A DNA stretch of 64,000 nt, from positions 1 through 64,000 of the forward strand of contig QIDH01000058.1 in the NCBI GenBank assembly GCA_003229305.1, written 5' to 3'. The notes under the pieces are model-generated. The model was not told the origin of the DNA. It worked only from the letters and a program-made list of their open reading frames with translations, and made no database searches. This stretch comes from Acidimicrobiia bacterium. GTDB taxonomy: Bacteria > Actinomycetota > Acidimicrobiia > Spongiisociales > Spongiisociaceae. Positions 17,246 to 26,998 of this stretch are shown here, piece after piece (position 1 is the first letter of the stretch; the number at the start of each line of letters is the position of its first letter). The position numbers were made by a program, and so were the translations under genes.

Positions 17246-18615
17246 GACAGATCGGCCTGGTCCTCGGGCTCGCGTTCTACACGACGTTCACCGAGGCGGC
17301 CCCTGAACCGACCGATGACCTGCCTCAGACGGATTAGGCGTGGGGACCGGTGGTCGTTTGTGTTGCCATCGGCTTCGGTGATGGACGGGATGAGGGTATC
17401 CGCCGGCTGATACTCGAACAGGTCGTCCCACCGGCGATCCAGCAACGCCAGAGACACAGGCAGCGCCAGCGCCCGCAACCTCAGTCCATCCTCGATGACT
17501 CCGAGCCGTCGTAGCTTGGCAACTCCGTCCTCGACCTCGAAATCGATCTCACCTTGACCGCAATCTCGGAGCCAGGTCTCGACCACGTTGTCAAGTTCTG
17601 GCTCTGTGAGCCCATCAGGCGAGGCCAACAGAAAACGGTAGGCCAGCAGCACTTCGGCGACCTCTTGCTGTTCGGCCGAAGAGAGCAACGTGTGGATGAC
17701 ACCGGGGCCGGCGCCCAAGGTACGTAAATAGAGGGCCTCGTTGAGGGTCTTGAGATACTCGATACGACGGTTCTTGAGTTTGGTCCATTGGCGAAAGACA
17801 AATATTCCGATGGTCACGACACCGCCGAACAGGATCACGAGCGCCGCCTGATCGATCTCTGGTTGCTCGTCACGAAACCCGAGCCAGGCTCCCAGCAGCA
17901 AGAATATGAGGCCGAGTGTCGAAAGGAGTTTGGTGGCCAGTACGGCCACAGCCGAGGCCACGGCGGGTACCCCAATCACGAGCGAGTCGATCAGCCGGAA
18001 AGCCACCTGGGTCGAGGGGAGCAACATCTCGATGTCTGCACGCGGCACATTTTGGAACTGCTTGAGTGACACATGACCAGGGTTTAGATTTCGCTGAGCC
18101 GGATCGATGTCTCGTTCGTCGAACCAGCTCTGGCTCTTCACCCTCGCATAGACGACCACCCGCTCGTCGATCGTTATCGTGCGGTCCTCCGACCGTAGGC
18201 CCATCCACTTCTTGATCTCGACAGTGTCTTTGCGAGCGCCGCGCCGGTAGATGAGCAGCTCGTCGTAGTCATCCAGGTCGACCTCCATACGCAAGGCAAT
18301 GAGCGACTCGTTGACCAGGGCATCTTCAAGTTCGGACATGGTGACGGCGACGTAGTTCGCCCCGTCGAGAAGTCCAGTGAGTTCCGCAGTCACTACGGCC
18401 GCCGCGTCCTGGTCGTCGCCTACCTGATCCCAAGCCTCGATGACCAGTTGCTCCCGATCATGAAACTCGTAGTGATAGAGCGCAGACGTCAACCGAGCAA
18501 AGGAGCGAAACAACTCAGCTCCGTCAGGGTCGTCGTCCCAGGCCAGACCACAGAGGTCTGTCGTGAGCCGCCCAACCTGCCTGGGTATAAAACGTTCCCG
18601 ATCAACCATCCCCAC
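17242..18615 (-). CDS. DUF3754 (TMEM143-like) membrane protein
   Basis: VSLKQFQNVPRADIEMLLPSTQVAFRLIDSL followed by two TM segments. Confidence 0.75.
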   Translation of the reverse strand: MGMVDRERFIPRQVGRLTTDLCGLAWDDDPDGAELFRSFARLTSALYHYEFHDREQLVIEAWDQVGDDQDAAAVVTAELTGLLDGANYVAVTMSELEDALVNESLIALRMEVDLDDYDELLIYRRGARKDTVEIKKWMGLRSEDRTITIDERVVVYARVKSQSWFDERDIDPAQRNLNPGHVSLKQFQNVPRADIEMLLPSTQVAFRLIDSLVIGVPAVASAVAVLATKLLSTLGLIFLLLGAWLGFRDEQPEIDQAALVILFGGVVTIGIFVFRQWTKLKNRRIEYLKTLNEALYLRTLGAGPGVIHTLLSSAEQQEVAEVLLAYRFLLASPDGLTEPELDNVVETWLRDCGQGEIDFEVEDGVAKLRRLGVIEDGLRLRALALPVSLALLDRRWDDLFEYQPADTLIPSITEADGNTNDHRSPRLIRLRQVIGRFRGRLGERRVEREPEDQADLS

Positions 18616-18879
18616 AGGTTAGGAAACAACCAGAGGCAACCAGCCGGCGCATTGGCTTATGTCCCGGACGAATCGGTCTCACTCGGAGAACTCGGCATCG
18701 AGGATAAGTGTTGCAATTCGACCACGCCCTTCTTACGGAGTTCATCCGAACGGGTACTCGTAGCCATCAGAAATTCGAGCAACCGATCCAAAGGGCCTGG
18801 CTGCCTTCGTTTTCCGCCCTTGAGCGGACACGATCACGCCGACCAGATCTATGACCTTCACCGTGCCAGACTTGTGGCG

Positions 18880-19674
18880 ATGACTTCAGACGAACCGGAC
18901 AACGCGTACCCTCACAGCGATCTGGCCGAACACAGCGATGACCGAGACATCTCGATGTGGACGGTGAGCGCGCTTGGAGCGGGCTACCTCGCGTCGGCCG
19001 TCTGGGTCCTGCTCTGGCTGACCCCTCCCGGCCGCCTCGTATCTCTGTGGATCGGAATTGCGCTTGGAGCTGGGACAATTTTGGCGACTTGGCTGGTCGC
19101 CCTCCGTCGACCCCTGATGGAATTCTTGTCCGACAACTTCGGAGCGGCTTTAGGCATCTCATGGGGATTAGGCGCCCTTCTCACTCTGCTTTCGTTTCCT
19201 ATCGGAGACTCCATCTTCATTTCTCTTGCTATTTTCGCACTGATGGCCCTAGCGGGTGTCTTCGCGCTGATCATTGCCGCGGCGACATTTCATAGGCCTT
19301 TGCAAGCGATCATTGGAGTTGCGGCGATCCTGGCAGTGTCGACAACCGCCCATTTTGGTGCCGGGCCGATTACCGACGCTGGCACCGCCACACGTTTGTG
19401 GCTGGCCGAGTCTCGCTACCAAAGAGACCTGACCGCGATCCAGGTCGAAGGACCAGAAGCGGTCGAGAATTACCCGACGATCATCATTGATCCCGGCCCG
19501 CCGCAACGAGTCTTCTGGCAATGGTGGTCAGGCGTGCTGGACAATTTCGGTGGCATCCTCAACGACCCATCACAGACGGCAGAAAACGACCGCGCTGCAC
19601 TCACCAACGACCGTTCGCTGTCGAGCACGTGTCGCCGGCTCTATGCCGACTGGTACTACTGCGCGTTCAACTGA
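18880..19674 (+). CDS. Hypothetical multi-pass membrane protein
   Basis: Several hydrophobic segments then a soluble C-terminal region; start at ATG 18880 preferred over the 18448 ORF start. Confidence 0.55.
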   Translation: MTSDEPDNAYPHSDLAEHSDDRDISMWTVSALGAGYLASAVWVLLWLTPPGRLVSLWIGIALGAGTILATWLVALRRPLMEFLSDNFGAALGISWGLGALLTLLSFPIGDSIFISLAIFALMALAGVFALIIAAATFHRPLQAIIGVAAILAVSTTAHFGAGPITDAGTATRLWLAESRYQRDLTAIQVEGPEAVENYPTIIIDPGPPQRVFWQWWSGVLDNFGGILNDPSQTAENDRAALTNDRSLSSTCRRLYADWYYCAFN

Positions 19675-19929
19675 CTATCCCGGTTGCTCTCCGCGGACAC
19701 CTTCGAAGTGGTCGAAGATTTGGGAGCAGGCGCCTGGTTGCTCAACCGGCGACGCTAGGCAGAATATCTAAGGCCCTGGGTGAGGTCGTCGTGCCCGAAG
19801 GCGCTGGTCATGCGATCGATCTCGGCCGGCATCGCTCCTACTTTCGCTGCCACCGAACGCCCACTACTGGTTGCATAAGCGACCTCGCCAATGATTCGAG
19901 TCGTCGTCGACCACCTGAACCTCGCCGAA

Positions 19930-20358
19930 TCAGGATCCCGGCCGCTCTCGGCGGACGCCTTCGAAGCGGTCGAAGTCGTTGTCGTAGGACACAACCGATC
20001 CCCGATGTTGGATCGCCAGCGCGGCAAGGTGCGCATCATTCACGAGATTCCCACCAGTTCCTACCGATTGCAAGAGATCACGAACGATCCCAGCGTGCCG
20101 TTCAGTCGGATGGACGATCAACGCCGCGGGCTGGGCCAGCCAGGCGTCGACGCGGTCAAAGGCCTCATCGGTCGACAACGGGTCGGGAAATAGTCCGGCT
20201 TTGGTAATCAGCCGCGTAAACGCCAGTAACACCAACCAGGAGAACCCAACAGTTGCAGCTCCTGACAAAGCAGCGTCAAGCCAGTCCCTCGATTCTGCAT
20301 GACGATCACTGTCCTCGTTCACGGCGTACAGCAAGACGTTGGCGTCAACGAGCTTCAC
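19930..20358 (-). CDS. PIN-domain ribonuclease toxin, VapC family
   Basis: MKLVDANVLLYAVNEDSDRH...NLVNDAHLAALAIQHRGSVVSYDNDFDRFEGV. Confidence 0.88.
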   Translation of the reverse strand: MKLVDANVLLYAVNEDSDRHAESRDWLDAALSGAATVGFSWLVLLAFTRLITKAGLFPDPLSTDEAFDRVDAWLAQPAALIVHPTERHAGIVRDLLQSVGTGGNLVNDAHLAALAIQHRGSVVSYDNDFDRFEGVRRERPGS

Positions 20359-20615
20359 GACCCGGCTCGCACCTTGCGGATCAGCTCGTCGTCCTCAAGA
20401 TCAGCGGCAAGCTGCAGGGCCCGATCGAGGTTGACCCTCGATCGTCCCAAAGAAGCCGTCTGGGTCTGGAACGCCTCGTCACTGGGGCCGCTCTGCCCTG
20501 CCCGAATGAGATCATTCAGCGCCTGCTTGAAAGACTGCCCCCGCTCAACCATGCGCCGGCGAATCGCACTCTCCGTATCCGCATCAAGCGTCACAGTGGT
20601 CCGAGTCGTCCGCAT
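20355..20615 (-). CDS. VapB-type antitoxin (ribbon-helix-helix)
   Basis: MRTTRTTVTLDADTESAIRRRMVERGQSFKQALNDLIRAG; overlaps the toxin start. Confidence 0.82.
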   Translation of the reverse strand: MRTTRTTVTLDADTESAIRRRMVERGQSFKQALNDLIRAGQSGPSDEAFQTQTASLGRSRVNLDRALQLAADLEDDELIRKVRAGS

Positions 20616-20683
20616 ACTGACAGCCTAACATCAAATATGATGATGTGTGCACGTCACGTTGTGGAAAGTGAACGGAGCACGGA

Positions 20684-20922
20684 CTTCAAGCAACTGAGAG
20701 GAGACTGCGAAGCAGACGATTCGAAGTTGCCGTGGACGTTTGCGCAGCAAACTCCGTTAGGGCTTTGGCCGTCAGGCCGCCGCATTGCATGCGGCAAATA
20801 GTTTCAGCCCTGCTGAAACTCCAAGCAACCGAGCCTGCGAGGTTGCCGTGGACGTTTGCGAAGCAAACTTCAAGCAACTGAGAAGGAGAGACTGCGAAGC
20901 AGGCGATTCGAAGTTGCCGTGG
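20684..20922. repeat. Hairpin-dense intergenic repeat patch
   Basis: Direct repeats CTTCAAGCAACTGAGA(A)GGAGA...GACTGCGAAGCAGRCGATTCGAAGTTGCCGTGGA at 20684-20735 and 20868-20922, separated by five short perfect hairpins. Confidence 0.8.
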
Positions 20923-20992
20923 AGCTGGGGGGATTCGAACCCCCGACCTCTTGCATGCCATGCAAGCGCTCTGCCAACTGAGCTACAGCCCC
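20920..20992 (-). tRNA. tRNA-Ala(GGC)
   Basis: Reverse complement GGGGCTGTAGCTCAGTTGGCAGAGCGCTTGCATGGCATGCAAGAGGTCGGGGGTTCGAATCCCCCCAGCTCCA folds as a cloverleaf. Confidence 0.97.
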
Positions 20993-21047
20993 CTGACCGA
21001 TTCCGATCTCCCAGCATCGGCGAGGTAGGTGCGCTACTGAATCGATG

Positions 21048-21386
21048 TCAGGAGGCGACTGTTTCCCAGGCCAGCTTAGGAGCATCTCCCCAGAGGCGAT
21101 CCAGCGAGTAGTAGTCCCTCGACTCTGGCTGGAACACATGGACGACGATGTCGCCGTAGTCGAGAAGCAGCCACTCCCCTTCGGTCTGGCCCTCTTGGCG
21201 AATCGGGCGGCGACCGAACTCTCGGAGTCGTTCGTCAACGGACTCTGCCAGCGTCTGGACCTGGCGACGGTTCGCACCGGTGGCGATCACGAACACGTCG
21301 ACGATCTGCAGAAGTTTCGATACATCGAGGATGGTGATGTCGGCGCCCTTTTTATCGTCCATCGCTCTGGCGGCCAACGCTGCCAA
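21048..21386 (-). CDS. rsfS: Ribosome silencing factor
   Basis: DDKKGADITILDVSKLLQIVDVFVIATGANRRQVQTLAESVDERLREFGRRP. Confidence 0.92.
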   Translation of the reverse strand: MAALAARAMDDKKGADITILDVSKLLQIVDVFVIATGANRRQVQTLAESVDERLREFGRRPIRQEGQTEGEWLLLDYGDIVVHVFQPESRDYYSLDRLWGDAPKLAWETVAS

Positions 21387-21418
21387 CTCTGCAGATGTCG
21401 GTTCGGTCGTGATGGCAT

Positions 21419-22690
21419 TTACCCCTGTCCTGCTGGAAGATCTTCGCCCACCACAATAGTGACATCCACGACGCCACTGGGCTGGCGGACCTCGATCGAG
21501 ACGTCACCACGACCAATCAACTCGCGGATGGCCACCGCAGCTTCCTGGTTCTCACGACCCTGGGCGATGATCCTCGTCACCTGGTAGTCGTCACGGTCGG
21601 CGTTGTCGGTGATCACGACCCGGTAGCCGGCATCGATCAAGCGGCCGGCTACTGGCCTGGTCGTTCCGATCCGGCCGTTGCCGTTCAGCACCTCGATCCG
21701 GACTCTGGGTTCTTCGGCCAACCGAAGGTACGGAACGTGTTCGGCAACGAATTCAGCGGCGGCTCCCCCGTCGAGTTGATAGCGCTCCTCCCCTCCCCCG
21801 GTCGGCTCGATCCGCTCGGCGTTGATGAGAGTCACCACCGGGTCGCCGGTCGCCACTCCAACCAAAGCCGTCCTGGCTTCTCCGACGGCATCCGCCGCGC
21901 CCACCAATCGATCGGCCAGGTCACCGTCCTCCGCCACTGCGGCCAACAGGGCCCGCCACACCGCACCCTGGCGCTGCAGATGATCCAGCTCGCTGGCGGT
22001 GCCCCGTTCGATCATGAACCTGGCCAACTCTTCTGGCGATCGTAAGGTCTCCCCCGCCGCGGCGACGACTACCTCGGCGTCGCCCTCCCCCACCAGGAAG
22101 GCCGCGGGAAGATCCACCAGAACTTCTTGGCCGATCGCCGTCTCCAGTTCAACGGCGCTCCAGATGACCACGGAATCGACCCGGACACCTGCCAGGTTGG
22201 CCAACGTGACCTGTGCGAGTTCTGCTCCACCGAACCGAGGCGCGTTCGACAGGAGGTTCTCCCCATAGCCCGGTAACGTCACCAGCAGCGAAGGGTAGAT
22301 AAGGATGACCCGATCCGGACCGTCTGCGGAGGCAGCCACCAGTGCGATTGAGGTGGCGTCTCCATCGTCATCGACCACGATGGCCAACAGTGAGGACCCC
22401 GAATCGGATACCGAGGCCACTGGCGGACTCGAGGTTGCGGCTGGAGTCGGTCGATTCTGCAGCCAGGAGGACAGGAGGACGGCTGATAGAATCAGAGCCG
22501 CGGCGATCAGCACTGCAAAGGAGATCCGCTTCCTTCCTCGAATCGCCTGCCGTCGTCTAGCGGCCTTGGATAACTCTTCGCGCGTGGACGGCTCCTCGGT
22601 GAGCACCCCGCTGGCGCGCCTGCGACCGGTCGAACCCTTGAGTGCCAAACCTTTCTTGCGATTCGGTTTGCGATGTTGGGGGTCAGTCAT
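21419..22690 (-). CDS. LytR C-terminal-domain membrane-anchored protein
   Basis: N-terminal TM; C-terminal VRIEVLNGNGRIGTTRPVAGRLIDAGYRVVITDNADRDDYQVTRII; start at MTDPQHRKPNRKKG. Confidence 0.78.
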   Translation of the reverse strand: MTDPQHRKPNRKKGLALKGSTGRRRASGVLTEEPSTREELSKAARRRQAIRGRKRISFAVLIAAALILSAVLLSSWLQNRPTPAATSSPPVASVSDSGSSLLAIVVDDDGDATSIALVAASADGPDRVILIYPSLLVTLPGYGENLLSNAPRFGGAELAQVTLANLAGVRVDSVVIWSAVELETAIGQEVLVDLPAAFLVGEGDAEVVVAAAGETLRSPEELARFMIERGTASELDHLQRQGAVWRALLAAVAEDGDLADRLVGAADAVGEARTALVGVATGDPVVTLINAERIEPTGGGEERYQLDGGAAAEFVAEHVPYLRLAEEPRVRIEVLNGNGRIGTTRPVAGRLIDAGYRVVITDNADRDDYQVTRIIAQGRENQEAAVAIRELIGRGDVSIEVRQPSGVVDVTIVVGEDLPAGQG

Positions 22691-23252
22691 AGATCCGGTG
22701 TTCTTCGATGTATCGCCAGACGGCCTCTCTAACCAGGAAACGGACGCTGGCACCTGCTCTGGCTCGTCTGCGCAGTTCGCTTCCAGAGATGTCGAGCAGT
22801 GGAGCATCCAACCACACGAGATCTCCGTCAGGAAGCGAGTCCTCCACCACCCGCCGATCCGTTCCGGGTCGAGGAACCACCGCGATCGTCGCGGCTGCCT
22901 GTACATCCTTGGCCCTCTCCCACGTGGCCAAGCGGGATGCCGCGTCCGCCCCGAGGATCAGAACGAGGTCATCGCCAGTCAACTCCTCGAGCGTGTCGAT
23001 GGTGTAGCTCCAACCATCCCGCCTGACCTCACGATCGTCGGCAACGAAATAGTCGACACCTTCGACCGCGCACAGGGTCATGTTCCACCGGTCATCGGCA
23101 TCTGAAACGGTGCGGGCGATCTTTTGCCACGGCGCCCCTGCAGGAATGAACGTCACCACGTCAAGGCCCATCTGGCGGTAGGCCGTCTCCCCGACCACCA
23201 GGTGAGCAAGATGGGGCGGGTCAAATGTTCCACCGACAATGCCTCTTCGCAC
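22683..23252 (-). CDS. nadD: Nicotinate-nucleotide adenylyltransferase
   Basis: MRRGIVGGTFDPPHLAHLVVGETAYRQMGLD...LDISGSELRRRARAGASVRFLV. Confidence 0.93.
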   Translation of the reverse strand: MRRGIVGGTFDPPHLAHLVVGETAYRQMGLDVVTFIPAGAPWQKIARTVSDADDRWNMTLCAVEGVDYFVADDREVRRDGWSYTIDTLEELTGDDLVLILGADAASRLATWERAKDVQAAATIAVVPRPGTDRRVVEDSLPDGDLVWLDAPLLDISGSELRRRARAGASVRFLVREAVWRYIEEHRIYD

Positions 23253-23352
23253 GAGCGAAGTTTAGAGGCGTGCGTAACCGTCTGATCTCAGGGTTCCATC
23301 AACCTCGACAGAGACGGCAATTTCTTGCCTGCGCCAGTTCCGATACAGCCTG

Positions 23353-23841
23353 TCAGGGCACAGGGACAAGACGGAGAGCGTTTGCAGGAGGAGCCGCCTG
23401 GCAGCCCAGGAAGTTGGAAGGGTCGACGTACACGCCTTCGACCCGAACAGAAAAATGCACCGCAGCAGCACCATCGTGCTGGTCGCTCAACCCGATCTGC
23501 GAGCCTCGGCCAACCCAACTGCCGCGATCTACTCCACGATGAGAGAGAAACGAGTAGCTGGTCTTCAGTCCCCCGCCATGATCGACAGAAATCGTAGAGT
23601 TGCCTGCCACCACCCCTGAGAAAGTCACGACACCCGAGGCTGCGACGAACACGGGGGCGCCAACTGGTGCCTCCAGGTCAACCCCCCAATGACCGGCGTA
23701 CCGACCGATAGGAGCGAAGAGCTGGATGATGTCTCCCGGAACCGGAGGCGACAGTCCGACACAGGAAGAACCGGCCGGCGCCATCCCCGGCGCAAACAGC
23801 GAGAGGCCGACCAGCACCAAGAGGATTCGTAAGCGGGACAA
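23353..23841 (-). CDS. M23-family peptidase-like secreted protein
   Basis: Signal peptide; GHWGVDLEAPVGAPVFVAASGVVTFSGVVAGNSTISVDHGGGLKTSYSFL. Confidence 0.8.
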   Translation of the reverse strand: MSRLRILLVLVGLSLFAPGMAPAGSSCVGLSPPVPGDIIQLFAPIGRYAGHWGVDLEAPVGAPVFVAASGVVTFSGVVAGNSTISVDHGGGLKTSYSFLSHRGVDRGSWVGRGSQIGLSDQHDGAAAVHFSVRVEGVYVDPSNFLGCQAAPPANALRLVPVP

Positions 23842-23893
23842 ACAACCTCAGCCTCGTCCCCCCGCCTTCGGCCAGCCTAAGCCAGCCCGGTCG

Positions 23894-23918
23894 GCACTAG
23901 AAGGGGTCCTTCTAGTGC
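23894..23918. terminator. Perfect 11-bp hairpin, putative terminator (no T-tract)
   Basis: GCACTAGAAGG-GGT-CCTTCTAGTGC just downstream of the response regulator stop. Confidence 0.5.
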
Positions 23919-23931
23919 ACGCGATAATTGA

Positions 23932-24327
23932 TCAGCCTGCGACATCCTGGATCTGGCGGGCGTTTGTCAACAGATTGAGAACTTCCTGACGGAAATCGTT
24001 CGGCTGGAACGGTTTGGTCACGAACGAGTCTGCGCCGCCTTCGTCAGCCCTGCGCCTCGATTCTTCTTCTGCATGAGCCGTGAGGACCAGGACCGGAAGA
24101 TTTACGGTTCGTGGGTCGTTGCGAAGCCGATCGAGGACCTCCCAGCCGTCCATTTCAGGTAGACCTATATCAAGGACAAGAAGGTCGGGGGTCTCGCTGA
24201 GTGCGGCTTCGAGCCCAGTTGGACCGTCTTCGCGCATCATTACCTCGAGGCTGGCCGGGCGCAGGCACACCTCGATCAGGCGTCGGATTACCGCCGAATC
24301 TTCGACTACCAAAACACGATTGCCCAC
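23932..24327 (-). CDS. CheY-like response regulator receiver protein
   Basis: VGNRVLVVEDSAVIRRLIEVCL...DLLVLDIGLPEMDGWEVLDRLR...VLTAHAEEES; GGAGG upstream of GTG 24327. Confidence 0.87.
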   Translation of the reverse strand: MGNRVLVVEDSAVIRRLIEVCLRPASLEVMMREDGPTGLEAALSETPDLLVLDIGLPEMDGWEVLDRLRNDPRTVNLPVLVLTAHAEEESRRRADEGGADSFVTKPFQPNDFRQEVLNLLTNARQIQDVAG

Positions 24328-24502
24328 TGCGACAACCTCCGCAAATCGGGCGCCATATCGTCCTGCGTGGTTCGCAGCCGATTGGACGCATCCCCCTGTT
24401 GTGATGTTATCGGACCTCGACCGACATCTCTTGATCTGAACGTGAGTGTAGAAGATTCGACGAAACGTCGGAATCGGACGGCCGGGCGGATGCCAGACGT
24501 CG

Positions 24503-25960
24503 TCAAGTGACACGGACCCCCGGTGTGATCGAGCGCGTTCTAGGTATCAGATTCGGCACCGTGAATTCCTCGATGAACGATTCGAGCTGCCGCAGATTTC
24601 GTACCTCATAGACCCCGGCGCACGATTCTGCGTAGGCGCGCATCACAGAATCACCAGTGTTCCAATACCCGCGGGGCTCGGGGTTGAGCCAGTAGACGGC
24701 CCGTACCTGCTCCGCGATCAGCTCAAGATACTCTGCCTGTGGAGAGCGGTAGTTGTTGCGCGCATCGCCCGTGATGATGACGGCTGAACGGGCCGTCAGA
24801 TCCTGGGCGTAGCGGTCGTAGAACATTTCGAGCGAATTGCCATAGTCCGAATGTCCGTCCAGCCATACAACCTCGGCCTCGTCAGAGACCCTTGCCAATG
24901 CGTCATCGAAATCTGAACCGACGGCGAAAAATCGGGTCGACTCGTCCAGAGCATCAACGAAAACAAAGGACCGCAGCTTGGAGAACTGGCCGGACATGGC
25001 GTGGACGAATTGGAGTGTGAAGCGGGCGAACGTGGCCATCGAGCCGCTGATGTCACAAAGCAGAAATACCTCGGGACGAGACGGCTTGGTTGCTCGGAAT
25101 TGTGGATCGGCCGGAACCCCGCCGTAGGAAAGCGACCGCCGCATCGTCTTACGGAAATCGAGCCGACCCTGGCGGTGACGTTTGCGTTTCTGGGCAAGCC
25201 GAGCCGCCAGTTTCCGGGTCAGCGGATAGACAGCCTGCTCGATGTCGGCGATCTCGACCCGGGTGGCATGCATGAGGTCAAGATCCTCGAGCAACGGCTT
25301 GCGCAGCGTCCTGGCCACCGCCTCCCTGCCCCGGTCTGACACCAGGCGGCGTCTGATCTCGGCTCTGACCTCTTCCTTGAACCGCTCGACCCTCGATTCC
25401 AGTTCCTCCCGCTCCAACCGTGAGGCGAGTGAGTCCGAAGTTTCGTTTTCAACTCCCTCGACCAGATCCTTGAGCACCTGGTCGACCGATAGTTGGCGCA
25501 ACGTTCTATACAGGTAGTACGTGCCACCCACCGGCCTGCCTCTCTCCATCCCGGCAAGTTGTTCTACGGCGCGGCGGGCAATCGAACGCATCATCTCTTC
25601 GTCGTTGCCCTGGAGTGCATGCATCAAGGAGTTGATCAGTTGCTGGATGTCGGCGTCGTTTCCCCCTCCCCCTGCTTGGCCGGGCTGAGATTCGAGGCGC
25701 CGGCCACCAGACTCATCCTCCTGGTCGGAGGGGGTCTCAACCGGCCGATGCAACGCAAAGTAGACCTCGAAAGCGGTCTCGAATGTTTCGTAGTGTCGAA
25801 TGTTCTTGACGAGCGTTGCCCCCAAGGTCGCTTTGAACGCGACCCTGTCACCAATATCGGTGTGTTTGAGCGCGTCCATGGCGTCGATCGCCTCGACCAT
25901 CGAAACCGGGATGCCGGTGGCCCTGAGTTCTTGGATAAACCCGGACAAGACGTCCAACAT
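24503..25960 (-). CDS. VWA-domain (CoxE-like) protein
   Basis: FLLCDISGSMATFARFTLQFVHAM, SAVIITGDARNNY; directly downstream of a MoxR ATPase. Confidence 0.87.
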   Translation of the reverse strand: MLDVLSGFIQELRATGIPVSMVEAIDAMDALKHTDIGDRVAFKATLGATLVKNIRHYETFETAFEVYFALHRPVETPSDQEDESGGRRLESQPGQAGGGGNDADIQQLINSLMHALQGNDEEMMRSIARRAVEQLAGMERGRPVGGTYYLYRTLRQLSVDQVLKDLVEGVENETSDSLASRLEREELESRVERFKEEVRAEIRRRLVSDRGREAVARTLRKPLLEDLDLMHATRVEIADIEQAVYPLTRKLAARLAQKRKRHRQGRLDFRKTMRRSLSYGGVPADPQFRATKPSRPEVFLLCDISGSMATFARFTLQFVHAMSGQFSKLRSFVFVDALDESTRFFAVGSDFDDALARVSDEAEVVWLDGHSDYGNSLEMFYDRYAQDLTARSAVIITGDARNNYRSPQAEYLELIAEQVRAVYWLNPEPRGYWNTGDSVMRAYAESCAGVYEVRNLRQLESFIEEFTVPNLIPRTRSITPGVRVT

Positions 25961-25961
25961 G

Positions 25962-26837
25962 TCAGTCCCCGTCTTCGACCGTCAGATCCTTCGATACCTT
26001 TTCGATATCGGTCTGGTATTTCAAGAGCACGTTCAGGGTGTCCTTCACAACGTCGGTGTCGATGTGCGAGGCCCCGAGGGCCAACAAGGTCCTCGCCCAG
26101 TCGATGGACTCGCTGACCGATGGCGGCTTCTTCAATTGGAACTGACGAATCGACCGGACGACCCTGGCCAACTGCTCGGAAAGCTCCTCGGAAAGATCCG
26201 GGACTCTGGCCAGCAGAATCTCCTTCTCCCTGTCGATCTCGGGATATCCGATGTGCAAGAACAAGCATCTTCTTTTCAACGCTTCCGACAACTCACGAGT
26301 GTTGTTGGAGGTGAGTACCACAAGGGGTTGAGTGCGGGCCGAAATTGTCCCGAGCTCAGGAATCGACACCTGGAAATCGGACAGGATCTCCAGGAGGAGG
26401 GCCTCGGTCTCCACCTCGACCCGATCGATTTCGTCGATCAGCAATACGACCGGTTCCGCCGAACGGATCGCCTCGAGCAACGGCCGAGCCAAAAGGAAGT
26501 CCTCAGAGAATATGTCCTCCTCGATAGCGTCCCAGCCACGCTCGCCGTCTGCCTGTATTCGGAGAAGCTGCTTCTTGTAGTTCCACTCATACAGTGCCTT
26601 GGACTCATCAAGTCCCTCGTAACACTGCAATCGGATCAAGGCGCGTTCGGTGATCGTCGCCAAGGACTTTGCCAACTCGGTCTTTCCGACCCCTGCCGGG
26701 CCCTCGACGAGAACGGGCTTGCCCAAAGCCTCTGCAAGGTAGACAATCTGACTTGTGCGGTGATCTGCGAGATAGTTGACAGACTTGAGAGCGTCACCAA
26801 CCTCGGACGGAGAACCGAAGGACACGGTCATCGACAC
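25962..26837 (-). CDS. MoxR-family AAA ATPase
   Basis: VLVEGPAGVGKTELAKSLA, VVLLIDEIDRVEVETEALLLEILSDFQVSIPELGTI. Confidence 0.92.
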   Translation of the reverse strand: MSMTVSFGSPSEVGDALKSVNYLADHRTSQIVYLAEALGKPVLVEGPAGVGKTELAKSLATITERALIRLQCYEGLDESKALYEWNYKKQLLRIQADGERGWDAIEEDIFSEDFLLARPLLEAIRSAEPVVLLIDEIDRVEVETEALLLEILSDFQVSIPELGTISARTQPLVVLTSNNTRELSEALKRRCLFLHIGYPEIDREKEILLARVPDLSEELSEQLARVVRSIRQFQLKKPPSVSESIDWARTLLALGASHIDTDVVKDTLNVLLKYQTDIEKVSKDLTVEDGD

Positions 26838-26998
26838 CCCCCTGCGCCCAAATCGAGATCGTATTGACAGACATCACATGAGTGTAGGGGTGACCAGGGA
26901 TGACCGGTTGGAAGCGCACGAATCGCCTCGCAGACCTGTTGCTGGAACTCGACTGGCGCTAGCCTGATCGGCTCACACCAGACAGGATTGCGGAGAAC

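Noticed and set aside
20684-20922. CRISPR array interpretation of the repeated patch
   Set aside because: Only two long repeats with no regular spacing, hairpins of different sequence, and no cas genes; not CRISPR-like.
20785-21111. ORF encoding ...GDSNPRPLACHASALPTELQPP
   Set aside because: Classic artefact: antisense translation of the tRNA-Ala gene plus repeats; not a protein.
25800-26867. 355-aa plus-strand ORF antisense to moxR
   Set aside because: Shadow frame; Walker A/B motifs are on the minus strand.
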